Of a stretch of 64,000 bases of DNA, positions 1 through 8,914 are shown piece by piece; within the stretch, counting starts at the first letter, position 1; each line of letters begins with the position of its first letter. The stretch lies in assembly GCF_900582625.1 (NCBI RefSeq), contig NZ_UTIQ01000138.1, forward strand, positions 62,001 to 126,000, written 5' to 3'. The stretch comes from Pseudomonas viridiflava (GTDB taxonomy: Bacteria; Pseudomonadota; Gammaproteobacteria; Pseudomonadales; Pseudomonadaceae). Below the pieces are notes generated by a model, which was given only the letters and a program-made list of their open reading frames with translations, searched no databases and had not been told where the DNA came from. The position numbers were made by a program, and so were the translations under genes.

Positions 1-120
1 TTTGCCTTCCACCATCGGCACCGCCGCGCTCTGTGCGCGGGTGTCGACCATGCAGGCTTCGGCCCACACGCCAGTGGAGACAACGCTGGAAAAGAGCGGG
101 GCAAGCAGTCGGGCTTTCAT
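1..120 (-). CDS. Partial exported protein (5' end only)
   Basis: The reverse strand reads from an ATG at 120 to the window edge without a stop, giving about 40 residues. The N-terminus (MKARLLAPLFSSVVSTGVWA, then EAC) looks like a cleavable signal peptide, so the product is probably periplasmic or secreted. The rest lies outside the window and the family cannot be told. It is divergent from the exported Cache-like protein that starts at 248. Confidence 0.5.
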   Translation of the reverse strand, partial: MKARLLAPLFSSVVSTGVWAEACMVDTRAQSAAVPMVEGK

Positions 121-247
121 GGCGGGCGGCCTTTGTTGTTGGGCTGTTGAGTTGTGAAACAGCCGTCGCGCTTTGGTTCAGCGGGTTGGATGAATGGTCG
201 GCCGCGCGTCTACACTGCAAGCCATTCAAACCCTGCGGAGTTCTTCC

Positions 248-1096
248 ATGACGTTGCTCACCCGTGTGCTGTTGGTGTTGTCGCTGTTGGTGCCTGGCTA
301 TCAGGCGTTCGCGCAGACCGATGCGGCGTATCAACAAGAAGCCCAACACGCCAAGGCGCTGTTGCTCAAAGCGGTGGACTACTACGAGAAAAACGGCGAC
401 GCCGCGCTGGCCGCCTTCAGCCGCCAGGGAGAATTCGTCACCGGCCAGTTGTACGTGTACGTGGTCAACACCCAGGGCGTGATGCTCGCCAGTGGTGGAC
501 CCTCGGTGATGCTGGTGGGGCGCGACGTATCGGCCACCCTGGACGCCGACACCAAAACCGCCTTCGCCCGCGCGATCAGCGAGCCGGAAGGCGAAATTCA
601 CGAAGCCGAATACCGCTGGGTCAACCGCCAGGACGGCAAAGTGGAGCGCAAACACACCTACTTCCAACGCATCAACGACCGCATTCTCGCCGTCGGTTAT
701 TACTTGCCACGGGCCAAGCCAGAAGAAGCGAAAAAACTGCTCACCGAAGCGGCGGCCGCCATCGACAAAGACGCGAAAACCACCTTCACCGCCATCAACG
801 ACCTGGACCCGCGCTACCTGCAAGACGACCTGTACGTATTTGCGGTCGACCTCACCAGCAAACGCTTCGTCGCCCACGGCTACAACCGCCGCCTGATCGG
901 CACCGACTTCGCCAACCTGAAAGCCCCCGACGGCGCCGCCATCGGCCAACGCATGCTCGACGCCGTGAACGCCGACGGCCACGGCGAACTGGAATACCTC
1001 TGGCGCAACCCCGTGACCGAACGCAACGAACACAAACATGCGTACCTGCAAAAGGTCGGCAACTACCTGGTGGCCGTGGGGTATTACTCGCGCTGA
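248..1096 (+). CDS. Exported protein with two tandem Cache-like sensor domains
   Basis: The protein has 282 residues. The start at 248 is chosen because it opens directly into a signal peptide (MTLLTRVLLVLSLLVPGYQAFA); an upstream in-frame ATG at 194 would bury it. After the signal peptide there are two homologous halves, each with the single-Cache pattern: an amphipathic helix with YYEKNGDAALAAFS or AAIDKDAKTTFTAINDL, then LYVYVVNTQGVMLASGG or LYVFAVDLTSKRFVAHG, a G-x-D/T-D segment, and a closing RILAVGYY or YLVAVGYY strand. Cache domains usually bind small ligands in the periplasm ahead of a kinase or chemoreceptor; here no transmembrane or output domain follows, so it is a stand-alone periplasmic double-Cache protein. 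The ligand is unknown. Confidence 0.75.
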   Translation: MTLLTRVLLVLSLLVPGYQAFAQTDAAYQQEAQHAKALLLKAVDYYEKNGDAALAAFSRQGEFVTGQLYVYVVNTQGVMLASGGPSVMLVGRDVSATLDADTKTAFARAISEPEGEIHEAEYRWVNRQDGKVERKHTYFQRINDRILAVGYYLPRAKPEEAKKLLTEAAAAIDKDAKTTFTAINDLDPRYLQDDLYVFAVDLTSKRFVAHGYNRRLIGTDFANLKAPDGAAIGQRMLDAVNADGHGELEYLWRNPVTERNEHKHAYLQKVGNYLVAVGYYSR

Positions 1097-1104
1097 TCGA
1101 CGAC

Positions 1105-1352
1105 TTGTAGGGGCCAAATTGGTGGCGAACCCTGCAAAACGAATTTTTGATCCGCTTTCTGTAGGAGCGGCTTCAGCCGCGATTGGCCGGGCCTGAAAAT
1201 GGCGATATCCGCCCAAGCGCATCGCGGCTAAAGCCGCTCCTACAGAGTGCTCGATCTGCATTTTGTAGGAGCCACCTTGGTGGCGAACCCTGCGAACGGT
1301 ATTCGAAAATGTTGTTTGCAGGGTTCGCTAGCAAGCTAGCTCCTACAGGGCT
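1105..1352. repeat. REP-type inverted repeat cluster
   Basis: The gap between the Cache protein and the LysR gene holds at least two back-to-back pairs of short palindromes. One pair is GTAGGAGCGGCTTCAGCCGC at about 1161 facing GCGGCTAAAGCCGCTCCTAC near 1245. The other is GTAGGAGCCACCTTGGTGGC at about 1266 facing CTAGCAAGCTAGCTCCTAC near 1349, with inner arms CGAACCCTGC / GCAGGGTTCG. Pairs like these are typical Pseudomonas REP doublets (REPINs) and may act as transcription stops or mRNA stabilisers. Confidence 0.8.
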
Positions 1353-1375
1353 GAGCTGGGCAAGTCGGGGCGCTT

Positions 1376-2284
1376 TTAGGTGGCGGCTTGTGCCACTTCA
1401 TCCTCTCTACGAATCTCTTCCAGCATCGCTTGCGCGGCCGGCGACAGGCTGTGCCCGGAGCGCATGACTACGCCGTAGGCCGATTGCTGGGCAGGGCGAT
1501 CGCTGGCCAGCGGCAAAATGTCGAGGCGCCCGGCCGCGACGTCTTCGGCCACCACGTCCCAGGGCGACAGGCTGATCACGTCGCTGCAGGCCACCAGCGC
1601 TTTGAGCACCATAAAGTTGTCGCACTCGATGCCCAGCAATTGCTCTCGGCCGCTGACTTGGCGCAGGGCGGTTTCAACTTCCTCGGGCAGCAACGTGCCC
1701 GCCAGCGGGTAGGCGGCGAGGGCTTCGGGCGTGAGGTCACGCTGTTGCAGCAGCGGGTGACCGGGGCGGCAGAAGAACACGCCGGTGCGCGGTTTCAGCG
1801 GTTCGATGGTCAGCAGCGGGTCGCCTTGCAGTTCGCGGCAGTCGGCTACAAATAGCTCCACGCTTTCATCGAGCAGGCGCTGGCGCAGGCTGCGCCAATC
1901 GCCGATGGCCAGCTGTACGCGGATTTTCGGGTACTGGCTCACCAGCTTGCCCAGCGCGCGGGGAATCAGGTGCGCAGCAGGGTAGGGGCCGGCGCCCAGG
2001 CGCAGCTCGCCGGCTTCCAGGTTGCCCAGCTGGCTTACGGCGTTGTGCAGCGAGCGGTTGGCTTCCAACAACCGGCGCGCATGTTCCAGTACCAACTTGC
2101 CGTGGGCCGTGAGCACCGCCTGGCGGGGGCCACGGTCGAGCAGTTGGCAGCCCAGGCTGGCTTCCAATGCTTGCACGCTACGCGACAACGCTGGCTGGCT
2201 GAGGTTGACCGCCTCGGCCGCGCGGGCGAAGTGGCCGTGTTCGGCAACGGCAACAAAATGGCGAAGCTGGCGCAGGTCATTCAT
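1376..2284 (-). CDS. LysR-family regulator, divergent from alkylsulfatase
   Basis: The protein has 302 residues. It has the N-terminal LysR helix-turn-helix (MNDLRQLRHFVAVAEHGHFA, then AAEAVNLSQPALSRSVQALE, about residues 1-60) and a substrate-binding domain from about 90. The start at 2284 is the standard LysR start; the longer open frame upstream is not needed. It is divergently transcribed from the alkylsulfatase at 2381, as in the known sdsB/sdsA arrangement in Pseudomonas, where the LysR protein activates the sulfatase gene. The short intergenic region holds an inverted repeat (2308-2328) suitable for LysR binding. The inducer is probably an alkyl sulfate or its alcohol, by analogy only. 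Confidence 0.85.
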   Translation of the reverse strand: MNDLRQLRHFVAVAEHGHFARAAEAVNLSQPALSRSVQALEASLGCQLLDRGPRQAVLTAHGKLVLEHARRLLEANRSLHNAVSQLGNLEAGELRLGAGPYPAAHLIPRALGKLVSQYPKIRVQLAIGDWRSLRQRLLDESVELFVADCRELQGDPLLTIEPLKPRTGVFFCRPGHPLLQQRDLTPEALAAYPLAGTLLPEEVETALRQVSGREQLLGIECDNFMVLKALVACSDVISLSPWDVVAEDVAAGRLDILPLASDRPAQQSAYGVVMRSGHSLSPAAQAMLEEIRREDEVAQAAT

Positions 2285-2307
2285 GCAGTTCTCGCATCGG
2301 AAAGTGG

Positions 2308-2328
2308 ATAATTTTGCATTGGAATTAT
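2308..2328. promoter_or_regulatory. Candidate LysR operator between lysR and alkylsulfatase gene
   Basis: An imperfectly spaced but exact-armed palindrome, ATAATT-N9-AATTAT, lies between the two divergent starts. Its size and A/T-rich arms fit the LysR box format (interrupted dyad containing T-N11-A). Confidence 0.4.
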
Positions 2329-2380
2329 CAGTCTGCCTTTGCCAAGGTGCATGCGTCCATAACAACAAAAGACATTTCTC

Positions 2381-4168
2381 ATGCGCGCACTTACTCGCTT
2401 CAGCGGCCTGCTGCTGGCCGCCGCCTTGCCGTTGTCTGCCCTGGCAGCGCTGCCTGCCGAAACCATTCAGCCGTCGATCAATACCGAGCTGGCCGAGCAC
2501 ACCAAGGTCTTCAACAAGCAAATCTACAAAGTCACCGACTCGGTTTACTCAGCCGTAGGCTGGAGTATCGCCAACAGCGTGATGGTGATCGCCCCCGAAG
2601 GCTTGATCATTTTCGACGCCGGCGAGTCGCCGGAAGAGTCGGCCAAGGTGTTCGCCGAATTCCGCAAAATCACCGACAAACCGGTGAAGGCCATCGTCTA
2701 CAGCCACTTCCACCCCGACCACATCAACGGCGTGAAAGGCTTCGTCTCGGAAGAGCAGGTGAAAAGCGGCGAGGTGCAGATTTACGCCCACGAAACTCTG
2801 CTGGAAAACGTGGTAACCCAAGGTGCGTTAGTCGGCCCGATTCTGGCCATGCGCTCGGCTTACACCTTTGGTGCGGCGTTGAACGAGGCCGACCGTAAAG
2901 ACATGAACGGCGGCATCGGCCCGATTGCCGTGGGCGGGCAGAGCACCTTTATTGCGCCGACCATCACCTTCAAAGACACGCTCGACACCACCATTGCCGG
3001 CCTGCGCGTGCAACTGCGCTGGGCACCGAGCGAGGCGCCGGACGAGATTGTCATGTACCTGCCCGACAGCCGCGTGCTGCTCAGCGCTGAAGTGGACCAA
3101 GGCCCGACCCTGCCTAACATCCACACCCTGCGTGGGGCGAAATTCCGCGACCCGGTGGCGTGGGTGAACAGCCTCGATTTACTGCGCGAGTACCACGCCG
3201 ACTTCATGGTGCCGTCCCACGGCCGCCCGGTCAGCGGCGCTGAAAACGTCGAAGAAGTGCTGCGCATGACCCGCGATGGCATTGCCTACATTCACGACCA
3301 AACCGTGCGCTGGATGAACAAAGGCCTGACCCCGGACGAACTGGTGGAGAAGGTCAAACTGCCGCCGCACCTGGCCGGCTACACCCCGTATTTGCGCGAG
3401 TACTACGGCACCGTCAGCCACAGCGTTCGGCAAATTTACGAGGGTTACCTGGGCTGGTTCAAAGGCGACCCGGTCGACCTCAACCCGATACCTCCGGTAG
3501 AGAAAGCCACGCGCATGGTCGAGCTGATGGGCGGCCACGACAAGGTGCTGCTGGCCGCTGGCGATGCGTATCTGAAAGGCGATTACCAATGGGCTGCCGA
3601 GCTGGCCACCTATGTAATCCGCATCGACCACGACGACAAACTGGCGCGGGACATCAAGGCCCGCAGCTTCCGCAAACTGGGCTACGCGCAAATGAACATC
3701 AACTGGCGCAACTGGTACCTCACCAGCGCCATGGAACTGGAAGGCACCCTGGGCGAAACCCAACTCACGGAAATGGCCAAGCGTTTGCGCGGCACCTTCC
3801 TCTCGCCCGACATGTTGAAAAACCTGCCGGTGAAAGTGTTCCTGCAAAACTGGGTCACCCGCATCGACCCGGACAAAGCCGACGACGTAAACCTCACCCT
3901 CGGCTTCAGTTTCCCCGACATCAACGAACAATGGGCGCTGGAAATTCGCCGTGGCGTGGTGCAATTGCACAGCGGTATTCCAGACGGCACCACGCTGAAA
4001 CTGACCCTCGACAAGACCTACCTGGACACCGTAATCAGCGGCCAGAACAGCCTGCTCAAGGGCGCGGTGTTGAGCGACGTGAAGGTGGACGGCGACCTGC
4101 TCGACATCAAGACGTTCCTCGGCTGCTTCGACTTCGCCGACAGCCCCATCAACCTCACCCTGCGCTAA
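2381..4168 (+). CDS. Exported alkylsulfatase, metallo-beta-lactamase fold (SdsA-like)
   Basis: The protein has 595 residues. A signal peptide (MRALTRFSGLLLAAALPLSA, about residues 1-23) sends it to the periplasm. The metallo-beta-lactamase domain has the zinc motif SHFHPDHING at about 108-117. It is followed by the alkylsulfatase dimerisation region (VPSHGRPVSGAENVEEVLR, then LPPHLAGYTPYLREYYGTV and IYEGYLGWFKGDP) and a C-terminal SCP2-like lipid-binding domain from about 490. This three-part layout is that of class III alkyl- or aryl-alkyl-sulfatases such as SdsA1 and Bds1, which hydrolyse sulfate esters (for example dodecyl sulfate) for sulfur or carbon. It is somewhat shorter than SdsA1, so the exact substrate is open. 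The divergent LysR gene supports inducible expression. Confidence 0.85.
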   Translation: MRALTRFSGLLLAAALPLSALAALPAETIQPSINTELAEHTKVFNKQIYKVTDSVYSAVGWSIANSVMVIAPEGLIIFDAGESPEESAKVFAEFRKITDKPVKAIVYSHFHPDHINGVKGFVSEEQVKSGEVQIYAHETLLENVVTQGALVGPILAMRSAYTFGAALNEADRKDMNGGIGPIAVGGQSTFIAPTITFKDTLDTTIAGLRVQLRWAPSEAPDEIVMYLPDSRVLLSAEVDQGPTLPNIHTLRGAKFRDPVAWVNSLDLLREYHADFMVPSHGRPVSGAENVEEVLRMTRDGIAYIHDQTVRWMNKGLTPDELVEKVKLPPHLAGYTPYLREYYGTVSHSVRQIYEGYLGWFKGDPVDLNPIPPVEKATRMVELMGGHDKVLLAAGDAYLKGDYQWAAELATYVIRIDHDDKLARDIKARSFRKLGYAQMNINWRNWYLTSAMELEGTLGETQLTEMAKRLRGTFLSPDMLKNLPVKVFLQNWVTRIDPDKADDVNLTLGFSFPDINEQWALEIRRGVVQLHSGIPDGTTLKLTLDKTYLDTVISGQNSLLKGAVLSDVKVDGDLLDIKTFLGCFDFADSPINLTLR

Positions 4169-4210
4169 TCCCGGCCAAACAAAAGTGCGGGAGAAAAAGC
4201 CGGCCTGAAT

Positions 4211-4333
4211 CCGTAGGTTGGGCTGAGCTAAAGCGAAGCCCAACATGCCGTTTAAGCCTGTGGTGAGCCGTTCTGTTTGATGTGGCGGGGGACGTCACGT
4301 TGGGCTTCGCGTTCCGCTCAACCCAACCTACGG
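4211..4333. repeat. MITE-like element with about 37-bp inverted arms
   Basis: The left arm begins CCGTAGGTTGGGCTGAGC and the right arm ends GCTCAACCCAACCTACGG; both contain GCGAAGCCCAAC or its complement. The arms face each other across about 45 bp. A single degenerate half of the same family occurs near 14130-14162. This looks like a small non-autonomous palindromic repeat. Confidence 0.7.
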
Positions 4334-4342
4334 ATGTTTTCC

Positions 4343-4591
4343 ATGCATGTGATGTCGTTCTTGAAAGGCGCGCTCGCCATGTTCTGGCTGATGGCCTTGC
4401 TCAATGTCATTTACCCATTCGGCGAACCGTTGCATCGGCCGCTGTTGCTGCTGACCGGCGTGTTGCTGCTGGCCCATGCCGGCGAGGCGCTGCTGTTCAA
4501 CAATCGCCTCAAGCAGCAGGCGTTTCCCTGGCTGGAGCGTATGCAGGTGCTGCTGTTTGGTTTCCTGCATTTGCGCGGTTTGGCGCGCTAA
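4343..4591 (+). CDS. Small two-helix membrane protein, DUF1145-like
   Basis: About 82 residues. It has two hydrophobic helices (FLKGALAMFWLMALLNVIYP and RPLLLLTGVLLLAHAGEALL) and a basic C-terminal tail ending in the motif LLFGFLHLRGL. This helix pair and tail fit the DUF1145 family of small inner-membrane proteins of unknown function. Three close ATGs (4334, 4343, 4352) compete and none has a strong ribosome site, so the start is uncertain. The upstream MITE-like repeat separates it from the sulfatase gene. Confidence 0.6.
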   Translation: MHVMSFLKGALAMFWLMALLNVIYPFGEPLHRPLLLLTGVLLLAHAGEALLFNNRLKQQAFPWLERMQVLLFGFLHLRGLAR

Positions 4592-5650
4592 CTACAGCTT
4601 TCCGTCGGCGGCCACCTGCATAAACGCAGGCTCGAAGCGCAGCTTGATATTGGCCGGGCTGCCGTTGACCACGCCGTTGGCAAACGACACGCCGATGCTC
4701 TGCGCGCTGGTAGCTTTGCCGAGCATGCCGTGGCTGAAGGCGAAGTCTGCCAGGCGCTGCATGGCGGCCGGCAGAGCCGGGCTTTCGGCGAAGGCCACGG
4801 CGCTGCGCGGCGTGTAGAACGAGCGGGTTTTGCTCAGTTGGTCCTGATAAGCGGGCAGGTCGGCGCCGGCGCTTTTGGCAATGGCCGCCAGCGTGGCGGC
4901 GCCTTTGTCGTCGCTGGCGCTCATGCGTTTGGTCAGCTCGAACCAGGCGCCGGTCAGCGCACGACCCAGCGCCGGGTTGGCGCGCAAGGTGTCGGTATTC
5001 ACCGCGAACAGGTGCACCACTTCGCCGGGCAGACGGTGCGAGCTAAACACCAACGTGCGGTCGCTGCCGGCCTGTAGCGGCGCCAACGCCGGGTTGGACA
5101 GGGCGACCGCGTCGCCGCTGCCGCTGGCAAACGCGGCGCCTTCGTCGGTCAGCGGCGTGAGGGTGACGTCCTCTTCGCTCAACTGCACTGATTCCAGCGC
5201 GCGCACCAACACGTAGTGCGCCACCGAGTTTTTCTGCACCTGCACGGTTTTGCCTTTGAGGTCTTGCGCGCGTTGATTGCGACCGCGCAGCAGCACGCCG
5301 TCATTGCCAGCCGAGAAGTCGCTGAGGATCAGCGCGGTGGTGTCGATGCCGGCCGCAGCGGGCACGGTCAGCGCCTCCAGGGCGTTCATGGTGCAGCCGT
5401 CGAACTGGCCGGCGGCGTATTGCTTGGCGGCATCGCTGCTGGTGTCGACGCGCACCACATCAATGCTGATGCCGTACTTCTTCGCCCAGCGCGCCAGCAC
5501 GTTTTGCTGCGCCGCATAGCCCCACGGCAACGCGCCCGAGTAGTCGCTCCAGCACACGCGAAAGTGGTCCTTGGCCACAGCGCTGTTGCTGGCGCCCAGC
5601 GCGCCTAGCAGCAGAAAAAAGGCCGTGGCCAGGGAAGGGGAAGGGCGCAT
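4592..5650 (-). CDS. ABC transporter substrate-binding protein, urea-carboxylase type
   Basis: The protein has 352 residues. The start at 5650 follows a GGAG ribosome site; a signal peptide ends near ASNSAVA. The mature sequence matches the NitT/TauT-like family found next to urea carboxylase: FRVCWSDYSGALPWGYAAQQ, WAKKYGI, QYAAGQFDGCTMNALEALT, PAAAGIDTTALILSDFSAGN and DGVLLRG. In its usual context this protein feeds an ABC importer for urea or guanidine-type compounds. Here neither permease, ATPase nor urea carboxylase is adjacent, so it is an orphan and would need partners elsewhere. Confidence 0.75.
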   Translation of the reverse strand: MRPSPSLATAFFLLLGALGASNSAVAKDHFRVCWSDYSGALPWGYAAQQNVLARWAKKYGISIDVVRVDTSSDAAKQYAAGQFDGCTMNALEALTVPAAAGIDTTALILSDFSAGNDGVLLRGRNQRAQDLKGKTVQVQKNSVAHYVLVRALESVQLSEEDVTLTPLTDEGAAFASGSGDAVALSNPALAPLQAGSDRTLVFSSHRLPGEVVHLFAVNTDTLRANPALGRALTGAWFELTKRMSASDDKGAATLAAIAKSAGADLPAYQDQLSKTRSFYTPRSAVAFAESPALPAAMQRLADFAFSHGMLGKATSAQSIGVSFANGVVNGSPANIKLRFEPAFMQVAADGKL

Positions 5651-5890
5651 GAAAAGCTCCAGCAACAGAAAAAAGGGCGGGCCACTCGGCCGCGCCGCGA
5701 GCTTATCGCAGGGCCATCATCGACGTTGGTCGCAACGCAAAAATTGCGAACACGTGCTTACCTCTACAGGCCAAACGCAACCCAGCACAGCCGTGCAATT
5801 CGTCGTCACATTGCAGGCGGATAGTAGCTGGCGGTACAGGCGTTACCGGCGCCTTGTTCAGATGAAAAACGGACCCTTCAGGAGAGATGC

Positions 5891-6709
5891 ATGAGCACAT
5901 TCACCACCACAGACGGCACCGAGATTTACTACAAAGATTGGGGCAGCGGTAAGCCCGTGCTGTTCAGCCACGGCTGGCCGCTGGACGCCGACATGTGGGA
6001 ATACCAAATGGAGTACCTGAGCTCCCGTGGCTACCGCACCATCGCCTTCGACCGCCGCGGCTTCGGCCGTTCGAGCCAGCCGTGGACCGGCTACGACTAC
6101 AACACCTTCGCCGACGATATTGCCCAGTTGATCGAACACCTGGACCTTAAAGAGATCACCCTGGTGGGCTTCTCCATGGGCGGTGGCGACGTCAGCCGTT
6201 ACATCGGCAAATACGGCACCGCCCGTGTCGCCAAGCTGGTGCTGCTGGGCGCGGTCACGCCGATTTTCGGCAAAAGCGCAGACTTTCCTGAAGGCGTCGA
6301 CGCCTCGGTATTCGACGGCATCAAAGCCGGCCTGCTCAAAGACCGCGCGCAGTTCATCGCCGACTTCGCCGCCCCGTTCTACGGCACCAACCAGGGCCAA
6401 GTGGTTTCCGAGGGTGTGCTGACGCAAACCCTGAACATCGCCTTGCTGGCCTCGCTCAAAGGCACCGTGGATTGCGTAACCGCGTTCGCCGACACCGACT
6501 TCCGCCCCGACATGGCCAAAGTCGACGTGCCGACCCTGGTGATTCATGGCGACGGCGACCAGATTGTGCCGTTCGAAACCACCGGCAAGCTGGCCGCGCA
6601 GCAAATCAAAGGCGCTGAGCTGAAAGTGTACAAAGGCGCGCCCCACGGTTTCGCCGCGACCCACACGCAGCAGTTGAACGAAGATCTGCTGAGCTTTATC
6701 GCCGGCTGA
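5891..6709 (+). CDS. Alpha/beta hydrolase, arylesterase / non-haem chloroperoxidase type
   Basis: The protein has 272 residues, the usual length for the family. A good ribosome site (AGGAGA) precedes the ATG. It contains the oxyanion segment FSHGWPLDADMW, the RRGFGRSSQP turn, and the nucleophile elbow GFSMGGG with Ser95. The acid and base sit in HGDGDQIVPFE and GAPHGFAATH. This sequence pattern is that of Pseudomonas arylesterases, which hydrolyse small aryl esters or lactones and show perhydrolase (bromoperoxidase) side activity. There is no signal peptide, so it is cytoplasmic. It stands alone. Confidence 0.85.
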   Translation: MSTFTTTDGTEIYYKDWGSGKPVLFSHGWPLDADMWEYQMEYLSSRGYRTIAFDRRGFGRSSQPWTGYDYNTFADDIAQLIEHLDLKEITLVGFSMGGGDVSRYIGKYGTARVAKLVLLGAVTPIFGKSADFPEGVDASVFDGIKAGLLKDRAQFIADFAAPFYGTNQGQVVSEGVLTQTLNIALLASLKGTVDCVTAFADTDFRPDMAKVDVPTLVIHGDGDQIVPFETTGKLAAQQIKGAELKVYKGAPHGFAATHTQQLNEDLLSFIAG

Positions 6710-6727
6710 TTCCCGCACAGGCACCTG

Positions 6728-6765
6728 CCGTAGGCTAACGCCCCGTACGGGGCATTAGCCTACGG
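6728..6765. repeat. Perfect hairpin downstream of hydrolase gene
   Basis: CCGTAGGCTAA and its complement TTAGCCTACGG flank a GC-rich core (CGCCCCGTACGGGGCA). There is no T-tract, so it is not a classical terminator; it resembles a short palindromic repeat. Confidence 0.6.
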
Positions 6766-6883
6766 ACGCTGCCCGTGCGCTGCGCCCGTCCGTTCTGAGA
6801 ATGCGCTGGAAACAGGCCGGAGCCTTTAGCGCGTATCTGCTTTGCGGTACAACGAGCGCCCCTTCATTTTGCAGAGCAGCACC

Positions 6884-7096
6884 ATGGCTTTCGACTGGCA
6901 CTCCGAACCCCTCACCACCGGAACCCCGTTGCGCAAAAACTTTCGCGTTACGCAAAACGTCCGCCGTTTTTTCATTGAGCACTGCGGGGAACAATTCACC
7001 CTCAATCGCGAATTCCGAGCCTGGATCCGCAGCGGCGCGCCGCTGACCCTGGGCGAAGTCGTCACTGAATGGAACCAGCGGTTCGGCAAGCGATAA
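6884..7096 (+). CDS. Small DUF6434-like protein
   Basis: The protein has 70 residues. The start at 6884 is preferred over 6842 because family members begin with F-x-W at the N-terminus. It has the pattern MAFDWHSEPLT, TGTPLRKNFRVTQNVRRFF, FTLNREFRAWI and LGEVVTEWNQR, which resembles the DUF6434 domain (often near SAP domains in other bacteria). It is soluble; the function is unknown. Confidence 0.65.
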   Translation: MAFDWHSEPLTTGTPLRKNFRVTQNVRRFFIEHCGEQFTLNREFRAWIRSGAPLTLGEVVTEWNQRFGKR

Positions 7097-7201
7097 CCGA
7101 CGTTCCACAGAGTTGTCATCCCCTGGCCTTGAGGCAGAATAGGCAGCCTAAGCACGTGGCCCCTGCGCCGCGCGCTCATTTGCCAACGCTATGAGGCCAG
7201 C

Positions 7202-8905
7202 ATGATCGAAGTCACCGAAGCGTCCATCGCCGACCTGCGCGCCGCGCTCGAAAGCGGCCGCACCACTGCCGTCGAGCTGGTGCAGGCGTATCTCGCACGC
7301 ATCGACGCCTACGACGGCGCCAACACCGCCACTGCCCTTAATGCCGTCGTCGTGCGCAACCCAGCCGCGCTTGATGAAGCCCACGCCTCAGACGCCCGCC
7401 GCGCCGCCGGCAAACCCCTCGGCCCACTCGACGGCATTCCCTACACCGCCAAAGACAGCTACCTGGTCAAAGGCCTGACCGCCGCTTCCGGCAGCCCCGC
7501 GTTTGCGAATCTGGTTGCCCAGCGTGACGCCTTCACCATTGAACGCCTGCGCGCAGCGGGCGCCATTTGCCTGGGCAAAACCAACATGCCGCCGATGGCT
7601 AACGGCGGTATGCAACGCGGCGTGTATGGCCGCGCCGAGAGCCCGTACAACGCGGCTTACCTGACCGCGCCGTTTGCCTCCGGCTCTTCCAATGGCGCTG
7701 GTACGGCAACGGCGGCCAGCTTCGCCGCGTTTGGCCTGGCGGAAGAAACCTGGTCCAGCGGCCGTGGCCCGGCCTCCAACAACGGCCTGTGCGCGTACAC
7801 GCCATCTCGCGGGGTGATTTCCGTGCGCGGCAACTGGCCGCTGACGCCGACCATGGACGTGGTGGTGCCGTACGCCCGCACCATGGCCGACCTGCTCGAA
7901 GTGCTCGACCAGATCGTCGCCGAAGACCCCGACACCCGTGGCGACCTCTGGCGTCTGCAACCGTGGGTGCCAATCCCCAGCGTCGCCGAAGTGCGGCCGG
8001 CGTCTTACCCGGCGCTCGCTGCTAGCCCCCAAGCCCTGGCCGGCAAACGTCTGGGCGTGCCGCGCATGTTTATCAACGCCGACCCCGAGGCCGGCACCAG
8101 CGAGGCGCCGGGCATCGGCGGGCCGACCGGGCAGCGCATTCACACGCGGGCGTCGGTGATCGACCTGTGGCAACAGGCGCGCCAGGCCTTGGAAGCAGCG
8201 GGCGCCGAAGTGCTTGAAGTGGACTTCCCGCTGGTCTCCAACTGCGAAGGCGACCGCCCCGGTGCGCCCACCGTATTCAACCGTGGGCTGGTGTCGCCGG
8301 AGTTCCTGCACCACGAACTGTGGGACTTGTCGGCCTGGGCCTTTGACGAGTTTCTACAAGCCAACGGCGACCCGGCGCTCAACCGCCTGGTGGATGTGGA
8401 TGGCGCAAAAATCTTCCCCCACGACCCCGGCACCTTGCCCAACCGAGAAGGCGACCTGGTCGCCGGCATGGACGAATACGTACGCATGGCGGAGCGCGGC
8501 ATTACCCCGTGGGACCAGATTCCGACCTTGCCCGACGGCCTGCGCGGCCTGGAAAAAACCCGGCGCATCGACCTGGAAGACTGGATGGATTCCCTGGGCC
8601 TCGACGCCGTGCTGTTCCCCACCGTGGCCGACGTGGGCCCAGCGGACGCCGACGTTAACCCGGCCTCGGCAGACATCGCCTGGAGCAATGGCGTGTGGGT
8701 GGCTAACGGCAACCTCGCCATCCGCCACCTTGGCGTGCCGACCGTGACGGTGCCCATGGGCGTGATGGCCGACATCGGCATGCCGGTTGGCCTGACCTTC
8801 GCCGGCCGCGCCTACGACGACTCGGCGCTGCTGCGCCTGGCCTCGGCATATGAAGCGACGGGGAGCAAGCGCGTAATCCCGCCGCGCACGCCGGTATTGA
8901 AATAG
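7202..8905 (+). CDS. Amidase-signature family hydrolase
   Basis: The protein has 567 residues. It has the Ser-cisSer-Lys triad region of the amidase signature family: Lys84 in GIPYTAKDSYL, the glycine/serine loop FASGSSNGAGTAT (cis-Ser near 162), and a nucleophile serine near 186 in ETWSSGRGPAS. The last loop departs from the usual TDTGGSIR, so the substrate specificity may be unusual. The C-terminal half (VLFPTVADVGPADAD, LGVPTVTVPMG, GLTFAGRAYDDSALL) is standard. It is likely a cytoplasmic enzyme cleaving a small amide. It has no operon partner. Confidence 0.8.
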   Translation: MIEVTEASIADLRAALESGRTTAVELVQAYLARIDAYDGANTATALNAVVVRNPAALDEAHASDARRAAGKPLGPLDGIPYTAKDSYLVKGLTAASGSPAFANLVAQRDAFTIERLRAAGAICLGKTNMPPMANGGMQRGVYGRAESPYNAAYLTAPFASGSSNGAGTATAASFAAFGLAEETWSSGRGPASNNGLCAYTPSRGVISVRGNWPLTPTMDVVVPYARTMADLLEVLDQIVAEDPDTRGDLWRLQPWVPIPSVAEVRPASYPALAASPQALAGKRLGVPRMFINADPEAGTSEAPGIGGPTGQRIHTRASVIDLWQQARQALEAAGAEVLEVDFPLVSNCEGDRPGAPTVFNRGLVSPEFLHHELWDLSAWAFDEFLQANGDPALNRLVDVDGAKIFPHDPGTLPNREGDLVAGMDEYVRMAERGITPWDQIPTLPDGLRGLEKTRRIDLEDWMDSLGLDAVLFPTVADVGPADADVNPASADIAWSNGVWVANGNLAIRHLGVPTVTVPMGVMADIGMPVGLTFAGRAYDDSALLRLASAYEATGSKRVIPPRTPVLK

Positions 8906-8914
8906 CAAAAAAAA

